58,849 nucleotides of DNA, taken from Prevotellaceae bacterium UBA1743. GTDB taxonomy: Bacteria; Bacteroidota; Bacteroidia; Bacteroidales; Bacteroidaceae. Where the stretch lies: contig DCHV01000103.1 of assembly GCA_002314945.1 (NCBI GenBank), positions 1 to 58,849 of the forward strand, given 5' to 3'. This document shows, in pieces, positions 17,656-26,814 of this stretch. Every line of letters starts with the position of its first letter. Positions within the stretch are counted from its first letter, which is position 1. The notes beneath the pieces were generated by a model that did not search any database, was not told the DNA's origin, and saw nothing but the letters and a program-made list of their open reading frames with translations. Both the position numbers and the translations under genes were made by a program.

Positions 17656-19680
17656 ATGAACAATATCAAGACACTCAATCGAGCAGCAGACAATATCCGT
17701 ATCTTAGCTGCATCAATGGTAGAAAAGGCCAAGAGCGGTCATCCAGGCGGAGCCATGGGTGGTGCGGATTTCATCAACGTTCTGTTCAGCGAATACCTTA
17801 CGTTTGATCCAAAGAACCCCTCATGGGTAGGACGTGACCGATTCTTCCTTGATCCAGGCCACATGGCTCCTATGTTGTACGCTCAATTAGCTATGATTGG
17901 CAAATTCAGCATGGACGAGTTGAAGGAACTGCGTCAATGGGGTTCAGAAACACCAGGTCACCCCGAGGTATGTGTAGAAAGAGGAATCGAGAATAGCAGC
18001 GGTCCTCTCGGACAAGGTCATGTCTATGCTGTCGGAGCAGCCATTTCTGCCAAATTCCTTGCAGCCCATACAGGAAATCCCACATTTGCCAAAGAAACAA
18101 TATACGCATATATCAGCGATGGCGGCATTCAGGAGGAGATTAGCCTTGGAGCAGCCAGAATAGCTGGTACGTTGGGATTGGACAATCTGGTTATGTTCTA
18201 CGACTCCAACGACATACAGCTTTCCACGGAAACCCAAGTGGTGAGTTGCGAAGACACTGCTGCCAGATACCGTGCCTTGGGATGGGAAGTGATCGAGATA
18301 GTAGGCAATGATGCCTCGCAGATTCGCATGGCTTTGAATAAGGCTCGTAATGAGAAAGAACGCCCCACGTTAATTATCGGCAAATGCGTAATGGGTAAAG
18401 GTGCTCTGCAGGCAGATGGAAGCAGTTACGAACATAACTGCAAGACACATGGTGCACCCTTGGGAGGCGATGCATACCGCAACACAATCCAGCATCTGGG
18501 TGGTAATCCAGACGATGCGTTTGTCATTTTCGATGACGTAAAGGAGATGTATGCAGCACGCATGGAAGAGTTAGGCACCTTGGTACAGCCTCGCTATCAG
18601 GAAGAGAAGGCATGGGCTGAGGCCAATCCAGAGAAAGCCTCACTACAGGCTGATTGGTTTGCTAACAAGTTGCCAATAATTGATTGGTCAAAGGTGCAGC
18701 AGAAAAAAGGCGATGCTACACGCAATGCATCCAGCGTATGTCTCGCTACTCTGGCTGAGACTGTGCCCAATATGATTGTAGCCTCGGCCGATTTAAGTAA
18801 TTCGGACAAGACAGATGGTTTCCTCAAGAAAACCCAGAACCTGCAGAAGGGTGATTTCAGCGGAGCCTTCCTACAGGCAGGTGTATCAGAACTTACAATG
18901 GCTTGTTGTTGTATCGGTATGATGCTGCACGGAGGTGTAATAGCCGCTTGCGGTACCTTCTTTGTTTTCAGTGACTACATGAAACCAGCTGTCCGCATGG
19001 CAGCTCTTATGCAGACTCCTGTCAAATTCATCTGGACACATGATGCTTTCCGTGTAGGAGAAGATGGTCCTACTCACGAACCAGTAGAGCAGGAAGCCCA
19101 GATCCGTCTAATGGAGAAATTGAAAAATCATAGTGGCCGCAACTCCATGCTTGTCTTACGTCCCGAGGATGCCGATGCTACCACAGAATGTTGGCGTCTG
19201 GCAATGGAGAACAATCAGAGTCCGACGGCTCTCATCCTATCTCGTCAGAACATCGAAAATATGCCTGAAGGAAATGATTATTCGGCAATATCCCTCGGAG
19301 CATACATCGTAGCAGGTAGCGACGAGAATCCAGATGTTATCTTGGTAGGAAATGGCTCGGAAGTTTCCACATTGGTTGCTGGTGCAAAACTATTGCGTGA
19401 AGAAGGAATACGTATTCGCATCGTGAGTGTACCCAGCGAAGGACTGTTCCGTCAACAGTCTCTCACCTACCAACAAAGCATCATCCCAACTGGCAGCAAA
19501 GTATTCGGTCTTACCGCAGGACTTTCTGTCAACCTGCAGGGATTCCTTATCGGAGCAGATCCAAAGAGTTTTGTATGGGGTATGGAGAGTTTTGGTTTCA
19601 GTGCCCCCTACAAGGTTCTGGACGAGAAGTTGGGCTTCACGGCACAAAACGTGTATAATCAAGTGAAAAAGATACTTTGA
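17656..19680 (+). CDS. tkt: Transketolase
   Basis: A 674-residue thiamine-diphosphate enzyme of the non-oxidative pentose phosphate pathway that moves two-carbon units between sugar phosphates. N-terminal motif KAKSGHPGGAMGGADF, the GPLGQGHVYAVGAA loop, the ThDP-binding stretch SDGGIQEEISLGAARIAG with MFYDSND, the pyrimidine domain (GVSELTMACCCIGMMLHGG), and the substrate motif THDAFRVGEDGPTHEPVEQ, all intact. Length is as expected. It begins after its own promoter and is followed 1 bp later by rpiB, so two steps that interconvert pentose phosphates are made together. Confidence 0.97.
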   Translation: MNNIKTLNRAADNIRILAASMVEKAKSGHPGGAMGGADFINVLFSEYLTFDPKNPSWVGRDRFFLDPGHMAPMLYAQLAMIGKFSMDELKELRQWGSETPGHPEVCVERGIENSSGPLGQGHVYAVGAAISAKFLAAHTGNPTFAKETIYAYISDGGIQEEISLGAARIAGTLGLDNLVMFYDSNDIQLSTETQVVSCEDTAARYRALGWEVIEIVGNDASQIRMALNKARNEKERPTLIIGKCVMGKGALQADGSSYEHNCKTHGAPLGGDAYRNTIQHLGGNPDDAFVIFDDVKEMYAARMEELGTLVQPRYQEEKAWAEANPEKASLQADWFANKLPIIDWSKVQQKKGDATRNASSVCLATLAETVPNMIVASADLSNSDKTDGFLKKTQNLQKGDFSGAFLQAGVSELTMACCCIGMMLHGGVIAACGTFFVFSDYMKPAVRMAALMQTPVKFIWTHDAFRVGEDGPTHEPVEQEAQIRLMEKLKNHSGRNSMLVLRPEDADATTECWRLAMENNQSPTALILSRQNIENMPEGNDYSAISLGAYIVAGSDENPDVILVGNGSEVSTLVAGAKLLREEGIRIRIVSVPSEGLFRQQSLTYQQSIIPTGSKVFGLTAGLSVNLQGFLIGADPKSFVWGMESFGFSAPYKVLDEKLGFTAQNVYNQVKKIL

Positions 19681-19681
19681 T

Positions 19682-20119
19682 ATGGAAAAGATAGGACTTG
19701 CATCCGACCATGCGGGATTTGACATGAAGGAACATATCAAGAAATTACTTACCGCATACGGAATGGAGTATATCGATTTCGGTACTTGTTCCACCTCAAG
19801 TTGTGACTATCCTGACTATGCCCATCCCTTGGCCAGTGCCGTAGAAACAGGCGAATGTAGTCAAGGAATAGCAGTTTGCGGAAGTGGCCAGGGAATGAAC
19901 ATGACGCTTAACAAGCATCAAGGCATCCGAGCAGCACTCTGTTGGTCTAAGGAAATTGCAGCTTTAGCACGTCAGCACAATAATGCAAATATTTTAGTAC
20001 TTCCAGGACGTTTTCTATCAGAGTCAGAGGCTGACGACATAATCCGAACCTTCCTCAATACCCCATTTGAAGGAGGCCGGCATGAGAATCGTGTAAGTAA
20101 GATTCCTGTATGTCTTTAG
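19682..20119 (+). CDS. rpiB: Ribose-5-phosphate isomerase B
   Basis: A 145-residue enzyme that interconverts ribose 5-phosphate and ribulose 5-phosphate. Typical RpiB/LacAB motifs: GLASDHAGFDMKEHIK at the N-terminus, DFGTCSTSSCDYPDYA, the active-site loop GIAVCGSGQGMNMTLNKHQGIRAALC and ARQHNNANILVLPGRF. The gene is 1 bp from the tkt stop and overlaps the 3' end of the convergent M6 protease gene by 4 bp. Confidence 0.96.
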   Translation: MEKIGLASDHAGFDMKEHIKKLLTAYGMEYIDFGTCSTSSCDYPDYAHPLASAVETGECSQGIAVCGSGQGMNMTLNKHQGIRAALCWSKEIAALARQHNNANILVLPGRFLSESEADDIIRTFLNTPFEGGRHENRVSKIPVCL

Positions 20120-21792
20120 CGAAGTACCTTTCGACCATTCTCAATCCAAATACCATGCCAGGGGAGATGCATCCAGCGTCTCCCCTGCATGTCATATAGA
20201 CCTTGTGAGAAAGGAGAGTCGGACTTGGGAGATTGAATCCCCTCACCACCTCCGTCAAAGCGGAAAGAGATTCTCTCATCCAATTCAGTAATATCTTCAA
20301 TGAGATGTCCCATCAACTTTTGACCAGAAATGTTTGCGTGAAATAAGGTGGCAGCAGGTGTGGAAGTGTCTGTGAGAGCTGTGTTGCCCGATGTTCCAGG
20401 CCATGGATCACCCGCCAAATCGAAAGAACTAACGTTTTTGCCAGACTTGAACTGGTTGTCTGCAGGGATGATAGTCATGCGCTGATGATTGGCTACTGTA
20501 TTAACCGTATTGTTTGACCATTCATTTGCGCTATAATCAACATGCAGAATCAGCAATCCATGTCCGAAGCCCCACTTATCCCATCCCACACATTGACGAT
20601 TCTCCAGCATATAGAACTCCGAGGGATACGCTTCATTGTACAGAATATAGGCACAGGGTTGTTCATCCAGGGGAGGCATATTTGTCACCACACATGGTTC
20701 GTCCAAAACCTGAGGTGTGAGCCATCCACAACACATACGTTCGAAACTGGTAAAATCAGCAGGTGTTGTACTTGCATTTTTTGACTCTCCATTGTAGCAA
20801 CCATAATCCATAATGGACCAACAATCCATGCCAAATGCAGAACCGTTAGTGTCATAAAAATCAGGAAATCCCAAACAATGGGAAAATTCGTGACATACAC
20901 TACCTATACCATCTAAATTAGAACCACTAATCCCCTGCAGTTCATTGGAACATACGTAATTGTTAATCTTCACGCCATCCATTACAAGTTTACCTGTGCC
21001 ATCCCCGTAGTCACGAGCTTCAGACAACGTCCATTCGTGCGGCCAAATAGAATTCTCCGAGGCACCTTGATTCTCACCATATCCTGCATAAACGACGAAC
21101 ACTTGATCCACCCATCCATTTTCATCCCAATCATACTGACTGAAATCCACCCCCAGATTGTCTGCCATTCTACATGCTTCGATAATCATCGTTGCTGGAC
21201 GTAAGTCTTCCCCGTAATAGTCATTCCCTCCGTAATAGCTCATGTTATGGCTCATCGTGACAGGCCCTATAACATCAAATTCCAAATCAAACAAGCCATA
21301 ACTTTGGCTATGAAAATAATCATGTACCGAACCATAATTAAGATACCCCGAATATCCCACCTGATTAAAGAAATTATCCATATCTTTATGCGAGTGTTTA
21401 AAGGGAAAATCAGGAAAATCCGCCAAGATCACCAAGCCTCTCCGTGTCCCAATGATAGGATTCACAAAATCATTTGAGGCAGAAAGTGAACGTGTCATAC
21501 TCCTTCCTCTTGTGCGATTCATGTTACGGACATTGTTCCGCTTAGTCCATTCTCCCAGAAGAGAATCGTTATGTACAGGTTGGCCTATCCCATCTTGATC
21601 TAATAGAAACATACCCCCATCCTGAGAGGTGTAGAAGTGCATTGTCTCATCACCCTGCAGAGTTACCTCTACCGTACTACCATCCTGTAGCGTTAAGGTA
21701 CGCAACACTTTCTTGGCAGGTACCGAATATGCACACAACGAGAAAAGGGTAATTACAGCCCACAAATATAGACTTTTCAGGAAATGCGGCAT
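20116..21792 (-). CDS. Secreted M6-family metalloprotease
   Basis: A 558-residue secreted protease. Signal peptide at residues 1-25. Zinc site HEFSH at 301-305 within the family pattern HExxHxLGxPDFYD. Other M6 marks: VILADFPD (121-128), DYFHSQSYGLFDLEFDVIGPV, and WSIMDYGCYN. The C-terminus (GLYDMQGRRWMHLPWHGIWIENGRKV) is the short tail typical of secreted Prevotella-type proteins. It is 11 bp downstream of a second M6 protease gene on the same strand and shares its domain order, so the two look like an old tandem duplication; this copy lacks the fibronectin-like domain. Peptide substrates unknown. Confidence 0.9.
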   Translation of the reverse strand: MPHFLKSLYLWAVITLFSLCAYSVPAKKVLRTLTLQDGSTVEVTLQGDETMHFYTSQDGGMFLLDQDGIGQPVHNDSLLGEWTKRNNVRNMNRTRGRSMTRSLSASNDFVNPIIGTRRGLVILADFPDFPFKHSHKDMDNFFNQVGYSGYLNYGSVHDYFHSQSYGLFDLEFDVIGPVTMSHNMSYYGGNDYYGEDLRPATMIIEACRMADNLGVDFSQYDWDENGWVDQVFVVYAGYGENQGASENSIWPHEWTLSEARDYGDGTGKLVMDGVKINNYVCSNELQGISGSNLDGIGSVCHEFSHCLGFPDFYDTNGSAFGMDCWSIMDYGCYNGESKNASTTPADFTSFERMCCGWLTPQVLDEPCVVTNMPPLDEQPCAYILYNEAYPSEFYMLENRQCVGWDKWGFGHGLLILHVDYSANEWSNNTVNTVANHQRMTIIPADNQFKSGKNVSSFDLAGDPWPGTSGNTALTDTSTPAATLFHANISGQKLMGHLIEDITELDERISFRFDGGGEGIQSPKSDSPFSQGLYDMQGRRWMHLPWHGIWIENGRKVLR

Positions 21793-21803
21793 AGCAAGGT
21801 GAA

Positions 21804-23762
21804 TTATCGAATAAAGACCTTACGTGCAGGTCCCTTCATCGGACGAATCACATAGACACCCTTATGTAGAAAGAGACGGCTCAATTCATCTTCATAGCAC
21901 TGACTCACCATCGTTCCATCAGAGGCATACACGCGCACCCATCGTTCACTCTCGGGAGTCAAATCAATGGCATCTGGCAGTGTGGTTACATCCAGCGAAG
22001 CATACCCGCTATTCAAGTAACAATCATTCATGGCACGAACCTCTACCCGATATTCTGCACCAGGCTCCAAACTCCCGAAATCAAGAGAACTCACACTCAG
22101 GCTATCATACACCTGCACAACCTCGTCACCCCTCATCAAACGCACCTTGTAGCATTGAGCATTATTTACTTCTCCCCAACTTAGGGAGAAGCTGTGCATC
22201 TGTACATTGGTAACAGTCAAATCGTAAGGTTCACCAAGAGTACCCAATGGACAATATTTCAGAGTTATTGTACTATCTGCTTCTTCCGAGATGTCGCATA
22301 TCGGTTTATCCATATAATTTCCAGAATAGACCTCATTGGCAGGAACTGTCGTACGATCCAGATCATAGTTGAAGGTATCTCCAGGATATAAGTTACCAGA
22401 GAGTGTTTTCTTGTATTGCTCGAGATTCTTGGCCGTACTGGAACCTAAGTAACAGTTGTTTGCTGCAATGATTGTCATACACTGATGCTGGCTATCAGCA
22501 TTCACATGATTTGTATTCCACTTTGTAGCATTAAAATCAACATGTGTCACCTGCAGACCATGTCCCATGGTACACACTTTATCATCCCAACCCATTGCCT
22601 GTCTATTCTCCAGTACATAGTATTCGTTCTCGTTCAGGTCGTTCACGACCTTGTATCCCTTTCCTCCGCGAGCATAGCAAGGGATACGCAGGGTACATGG
22701 TTCCTTCAGAGTTTCCAACTTCTGCCATCCGAGGAACTCCCTCTCGTAGGCTGTAAAACCTCCGGGATTATATCCGTTGTTACCATATTCGCCATAGTCC
22801 ATTATGCTCCACAGATCCATGCCAAAAGCATATCCTACCGTGTCATAGAAATCAGGGAGTCCGAGCGAATGGTTAAATTCGTGGATAAAAACACCTATAC
22901 CATCCCCCTTGGTCATCACGACATTCCCTTCTGCATCCTTTTTTGCAGGACGAAGTTCGCAAGTGGCGGCTACAGATTGGAACGTCACCCCATTCACCTT
23001 TGTGCTACCCATATTTTCCTTGGGCCAAATGGCATCTGCGCCACCTCCGTTGTTTTCCCCAAGTCCAGCATAGATCAGGAATACCATATCTACTCCAGTA
23101 TCGTCGTCGTTGTCAAAGACTGTCCAATCCTCATACATCTTCATGGCTCGGTCTATGGCATCATCACGCATAGAATTGAAATACATATCTTTCGTACCAT
23201 TTCCATTCTTTCCGTAATAAGCGATAGGATTATCGAGTGTCACAGGACCAATTACTGTAAATTCGGGCAGAAAGATACTATCACTCTGTTGTACATAATA
23301 GTCACGCACCCCTCCTCGACTACCATGACCTTTGTAGAGCGTACCATCCATATTTCCATTGCAGTATTTCTGGTAGTAGTCGGTCAGTTCGGCCGGGTCT
23401 TCTTTTACGGAAAAAGTCACATCGCTAAACTGCACCAAAATGACAGGAACCCTTTGTCGTCCGAAGCTCTTCAAGGGAGCGTTTTCTGTAGATTGTGCCA
23501 TGCGACGAGCCTTACGTCTATCGTTCGTCACATAGAGGTAATCCTCCAGAGAGAGCCACGTATGACGATAGCCCGAATCCGTTTCGACCACCACATAGTC
23601 ATCATCCGTCAGAAAAAGCGACTCATCCTCTCTTCCTATCTGTGTTGCAAATACCGTAGTGCCATCCAGAAGAGTGAGTAGTTTACGCACCCTTTCAGAG
23701 GGGACAGCCATCATCGCCACACATATCAAGGCCAGAGAAAATGACAATATGATTTTGCGCAT
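21804..23762 (-). CDS. Secreted M6-family metalloprotease with fibronectin type III-like domain
   Basis: A 652-residue secreted protease. Signal peptide at residues 1-20 (ending MAVP). Zinc site HEFNH at 294-298 in FIHEFNHSLGLPDFYDT; VILVQFSDV and WSIMDYGEYGN also match the family. A fibronectin type III-like domain spans about residues 515-605 (EPYDLTVTNVQMHSFSLSWG to YASLDVTTLP), and the C-terminus ends in a tail (GVYVIRPMKGPARKVFIR) like its neighbour. The start at 23762 begins the signal peptide; upstream codons overlap the promoter boxes at 23786-23817. Likely co-transcribed with the downstream M6 protease. Confidence 0.9.
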   Translation of the reverse strand: MRKIILSFSLALICVAMMAVPSERVRKLLTLLDGTTVFATQIGREDESLFLTDDDYVVVETDSGYRHTWLSLEDYLYVTNDRRKARRMAQSTENAPLKSFGRQRVPVILVQFSDVTFSVKEDPAELTDYYQKYCNGNMDGTLYKGHGSRGGVRDYYVQQSDSIFLPEFTVIGPVTLDNPIAYYGKNGNGTKDMYFNSMRDDAIDRAMKMYEDWTVFDNDDDTGVDMVFLIYAGLGENNGGGADAIWPKENMGSTKVNGVTFQSVAATCELRPAKKDAEGNVVMTKGDGIGVFIHEFNHSLGLPDFYDTVGYAFGMDLWSIMDYGEYGNNGYNPGGFTAYEREFLGWQKLETLKEPCTLRIPCYARGGKGYKVVNDLNENEYYVLENRQAMGWDDKVCTMGHGLQVTHVDFNATKWNTNHVNADSQHQCMTIIAANNCYLGSSTAKNLEQYKKTLSGNLYPGDTFNYDLDRTTVPANEVYSGNYMDKPICDISEEADSTITLKYCPLGTLGEPYDLTVTNVQMHSFSLSWGEVNNAQCYKVRLMRGDEVVQVYDSLSVSSLDFGSLEPGAEYRVEVRAMNDCYLNSGYASLDVTTLPDAIDLTPESERWVRVYASDGTMVSQCYEDELSRLFLHKGVYVIRPMKGPARKVFIR

Positions 23763-23785
23763 CTTGATTACAATTCTTTGAAATG

Positions 23786-23817
23786 CAAAAATACAGAAAA
23801 AAGAGGAGTTACACAAA
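23786..23817 (-). promoter_or_regulatory. Consensus promoter of the M6 protease pair
   Basis: On the minus strand: TTTG (23814-23817), 20-bp spacer, TATTTTTG (23786-23793), 23 bp before the ATG at 23762. Its upstream side faces the tRNA-Ala promoter. Confidence 0.7.
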
Positions 23818-23833
23818 AAAAGTAAGAAAAAGA

Positions 23834-23864
23834 TTTGCAGTTAGACGAAATTGTTCTACCTTTG
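23834..23864 (+). promoter_or_regulatory. Consensus promoter of tRNA-Ala
   Basis: TTTG (23834-23837), 19-bp spacer, TACCTTTG (23857-23864), 20 bp before the tRNA 5' end. Confidence 0.7.
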
Positions 23865-23884
23865 CAACGCTTTTCAAGCCAAAA

Positions 23885-23958
<74 letters not shown>

Positions 23959-23961
23959 CAA

Positions 23962-23991
23962 AAAAAGGCGGTACTTCAGTATCGCCTTTTT
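23962..23991. terminator. Bidirectional intrinsic terminator between tRNA-Ala and the GH95 gene
   Basis: An 8-bp stem ggcggtac/gtatcgcc (one G-U pair) with loop ttca, flanked by five A on the left and five T on the right. It therefore gives a hairpin plus U-tract for the tRNA on the plus strand and equally for the GH95 gene that ends at 24020 on the minus strand. Confidence 0.85.
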
Positions 23992-24019
23992 CTTTTATAT
24001 GTGGGAGGAATGATGCCTC

Positions 24020-26419
24020 TTACTTTTTGTCGGGGAGCACACCTTTGAAGGTAACCTTGTCAGTCACTTTTACTTTATACTCGTAGATACCATACTTCTC
24101 GTACGTTTTCTGAGGCTCAAGACCTTGGATAGGAGTCTTGCTGCGCAAGAGGAACTCTTCGTTGGCCGCTGGCGTATTACGAGTGATAGTAGCTTCTGCC
24201 AAGGCGCCATCCTTCCATGTAATATCCACGGCATAGCCACCTCTTGCCAACAGTCCCTTCACACTTCCTTCCTGCCATACGTCGGGAAGGGCAGGAAGAA
24301 GATGTACTGCTTCATCATGACTCTGCAACAGCATCTCTGCCACACCTGCCGTATAGCCAAAGTTTCCGTCTATCTGGAAAGGAGGATGAGCATCGAAGAG
24401 GTTGGGTAATGTACGTCCATCGGGATAATCCTCCACAGCCTTTCCTTCCTGGTCGGGAAGCAGGCAAAGGAGGTTGCGGATGATGGTGTAAGCATGATTT
24501 CCATCCAACATACGTGCCCAGAAGTTCGTCTTCCATCCGAGGCTCCATCCTGTAGCCATATCACCACGCTGAATCAGAGTAACACGTGCAGCCTCAAAGA
24601 GTTCCGGAGTGCGGAAGGGGCTGATTTGAGCACTGGGGTGCAGACCGTACAAATGACTGATGTGACGATGTTGGTCTTCAGGTTCATCCAGATCGTCGTA
24701 CCATTCCTGCAGTTGGCCATACTGTCCTACCTTCATAGGTGGTATCATGGTTAGTGCCTTACGCAATTCTTCCTGATACTCAGGGTTTACATCCAGAATC
24801 TCGGATGCACGCAGGGCCTGCGTCAGAGCATCTGTGGCAATCTGATTATCCATGGTACAAGAGGCAGAGATATTGGTAGTAGTACCTCTTCCACCATGCT
24901 CAGGAGACTCAGAGGGAACAATTATCAGTTCGCCATTGCGTTCCACACAATAACTCAGATAGAAGTCGGCAGCACCTTTGAGTACCTCGTAGTATTTCTT
25001 CAGGAAATCCTTGTCGAGCGTAAAGAGATAGTGTTCCCATATTGCGGTAGAGAGCCATGCGCCACCATTGGGGAACATACCCCAGGGAGAACCATCCACA
25101 GGTCCAGCGATACGCCACACATCGGTATTGTGATGAGCGACCCATCCTTTACAACCATATACCTTGCGAGCCGTCTCGGCACCTGTCACACTCAGATCTT
25201 CCACCATGTCATAGAGAGGCTCGGCAGCCTCAAAGAGTTGGCACACCTGGGCAGGCCAGTAATTCATTTCGGTATTGATATTGATGGTATAGCGGGCACG
25301 CCATGGAGCGCCTGGTTTGTCATTCCAGATACCAGCCAAGTTGGCAGGTTGTCCTCCTGGCTGTGAACTGGAGATGAGCAGATAGCGGCCAAAGTTGAAC
25401 ATAAGGCACACCATACCCATATCTTTACTTTCGCGGAAAGCGTCAAGTCTTCGGTCGGTAGGCAGGTTGATATTGTCATCGGATGGCATATCCAGACATA
25501 CACGGCCGTATTGTTCAGCATATTTTTCCACGTGACGTTTCAGGAGAGTAGCGTTATCCATAGCCATTGCCTTGTCCAGATACTCACGGTTGCGTGCTGT
25601 AGAATTGGCACTTACATCGTGATAGTTCACATAGTTGGTGGCAGCGCTGATGTAGAGTGTCACCTTGGATGCCTTGCTGACAGAGAGTGATTTCTCGTCC
25701 GTAGTACTCTCGCCATCGGTTTTCACAGCCACACGCAATTCGGCTGTCAATTTAGCCTCAACGCCTTCGTATGAAGTACCTGGAATAGTGGCTACAAACT
25801 CGCCATTTTCCGTCTTTACAGATGAAGCCAAAGGACATTCATGTCCCAGGGAGAAGGAAAGGGCTCCTGGTTTGTCGCACTCCATCTCTACAATGAGTAC
25901 GCCATCTGCCAAGGATGTATAGGCACGACGTTTGTACTTCACGCCATCCGATACATAGCTGACGTGAGCGATAGCCGTTCCCAGGTCAAGATCACGTACA
26001 TACTCGGTCACGTTCTTATGTCCGAAATTCAGTTTCAGCGAACCTAATGTGAGATACCATGCTCCGTTAGGACCTTTGATAAACTCCTTGTCAATAATCT
26101 CGGCTGCCTTATCTGCTTGTCCCGAGAAAATAAGTTCACGTACCTCGTCGAGATGCTCCAGAGCAGTCTCGCTGTTGTTGTTGTGAGGACCTCCAGCCAC
26201 GAAGTTCTCATCGTTCATCTGAATCTCCTCCACATCTGTGCCGCCATACATCATAGCGCCTATGTGGGAATTGCCCAACGGTAAAGCCTCTACCCAAATC
26301 TTGGCAGGCTTGTCGTACCAGGTACGATTGTTGTTGTCGGACATCTTGTCGTACTCCGAAGAGGAAGTACAGGAGAGAAGTGCAACCAAGAGCGTTGCCA
26401 ACATACATACTTTTTTCAT
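24020..26419 (-). CDS. Glycoside hydrolase family 95 lipoprotein (alpha-L-fucosidase family)
   Basis: A 799-residue enzyme with a lipoprotein signal (LLVALLSC, Cys17). The N-terminal beta-sandwich begins WYDKPAKIWVEALPLGNSHIGAMMYGG, then the (alpha/alpha)6 catalytic barrel. GH95 active-site landmarks are present: WRARYTININTEMNYWPAQ (the Asn pair that activates water), SPEHGG (the Glu acid) and PFQIDGNFGYTAGVAEML (the Asp). The family cleaves alpha-1,2-fucosidic bonds, as on mucin O-glycans or milk oligosaccharides, and some members act on L-galactose in plant xyloglucan; I cannot tell which here. It is a single-gene unit with its own promoter and no SusCD partners. Confidence 0.92.
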   Translation of the reverse strand: MKKVCMLATLLVALLSCTSSSEYDKMSDNNNRTWYDKPAKIWVEALPLGNSHIGAMMYGGTDVEEIQMNDENFVAGGPHNNNSETALEHLDEVRELIFSGQADKAAEIIDKEFIKGPNGAWYLTLGSLKLNFGHKNVTEYVRDLDLGTAIAHVSYVSDGVKYKRRAYTSLADGVLIVEMECDKPGALSFSLGHECPLASSVKTENGEFVATIPGTSYEGVEAKLTAELRVAVKTDGESTTDEKSLSVSKASKVTLYISAATNYVNYHDVSANSTARNREYLDKAMAMDNATLLKRHVEKYAEQYGRVCLDMPSDDNINLPTDRRLDAFRESKDMGMVCLMFNFGRYLLISSSQPGGQPANLAGIWNDKPGAPWRARYTININTEMNYWPAQVCQLFEAAEPLYDMVEDLSVTGAETARKVYGCKGWVAHHNTDVWRIAGPVDGSPWGMFPNGGAWLSTAIWEHYLFTLDKDFLKKYYEVLKGAADFYLSYCVERNGELIIVPSESPEHGGRGTTTNISASCTMDNQIATDALTQALRASEILDVNPEYQEELRKALTMIPPMKVGQYGQLQEWYDDLDEPEDQHRHISHLYGLHPSAQISPFRTPELFEAARVTLIQRGDMATGWSLGWKTNFWARMLDGNHAYTIIRNLLCLLPDQEGKAVEDYPDGRTLPNLFDAHPPFQIDGNFGYTAGVAEMLLQSHDEAVHLLPALPDVWQEGSVKGLLARGGYAVDITWKDGALAEATITRNTPAANEEFLLRSKTPIQGLEPQKTYEKYGIYEYKVKVTDKVTFKGVLPDKK

Positions 26420-26475
26420 TCTACCTATATTATTTGATTAGTTTATAAAAATCCTTATTATACGTAAATTTTCGA

Positions 26476-26506
26476 CAAAGTTAGAGATAATATGTGGCTT
26501 TACAAA
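26476..26506 (-). promoter_or_regulatory. Consensus promoter of the GH95 gene
   Basis: On the minus strand: TTTG (26503-26506), 19-bp spacer, TAACTTTG (26476-26483). It predicts a leader of about 50 nt. Confidence 0.7.
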
Positions 26507-26547
26507 AAAAACACAAGCAAAAAGTCCTGCTCTTCATCGGATTTTTG

Positions 26548-26587
26548 CATACGGTATGCATTCGGTTTGCATTCGGATTGCATCGGG
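26548..26587 (+). repeat. 11-bp tandem repeat, cattcgg type
   Basis: Consecutive 11-bp units catacggtatg (26548-26558), cattcggtttg (26559-26569) and cattcggattg (26570-26580), then a degraded catcggg. It lies upstream of the GH95 promoter. The period is one DNA turn, the same period as the gaagg-type repeats at 26696, 40502 and 48068, though the unit sequence differs. Confidence 0.75.
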
Positions 26588-26695
26588 ACTTTCACGGGTC
26601 CTCCAAAATTATCGTGCAAATTGAGAAATGCCGAAATACTGAAGAATACTATCATCAAAATAAATAATTTTGACAAATCAAGCCAAAAACGTCAG

Positions 26696-26739
26696 GAAAG
26701 GATTAAGAAGGGTTACCGAAGGGCTATCGAAGGGTTAAC
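26696..26739 (+). repeat. 11-bp tandem repeat, gaagggttaac type
   Basis: Four contiguous 11-bp units: gaaaggattaa, gaagggttacc, gaagggctatc, gaagggttaac, and a half unit after them. Related arrays lie at 40502-40556 and, on the minus strand, 48068-48100. The stretch 26420-26814 between the GH95 and engB genes holds only the promoter and these two repeat arrays. Confidence 0.8.
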
Positions 26740-26814
26740 GAAGCCCTTGAATTTTCATAAATATTGACAAAGCAAAAGCGAGCTACAGAAAGACGAGAGA
26801 TAGCGACAATCCCT

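Noticed and set aside
22485..23681. A 398-codon plus-strand open frame opposite the M6 protease gene
   Set aside because: Antisense to a gene with signal peptide, zinc site and promoter; the translation looks like random His/Ile-rich sequence.
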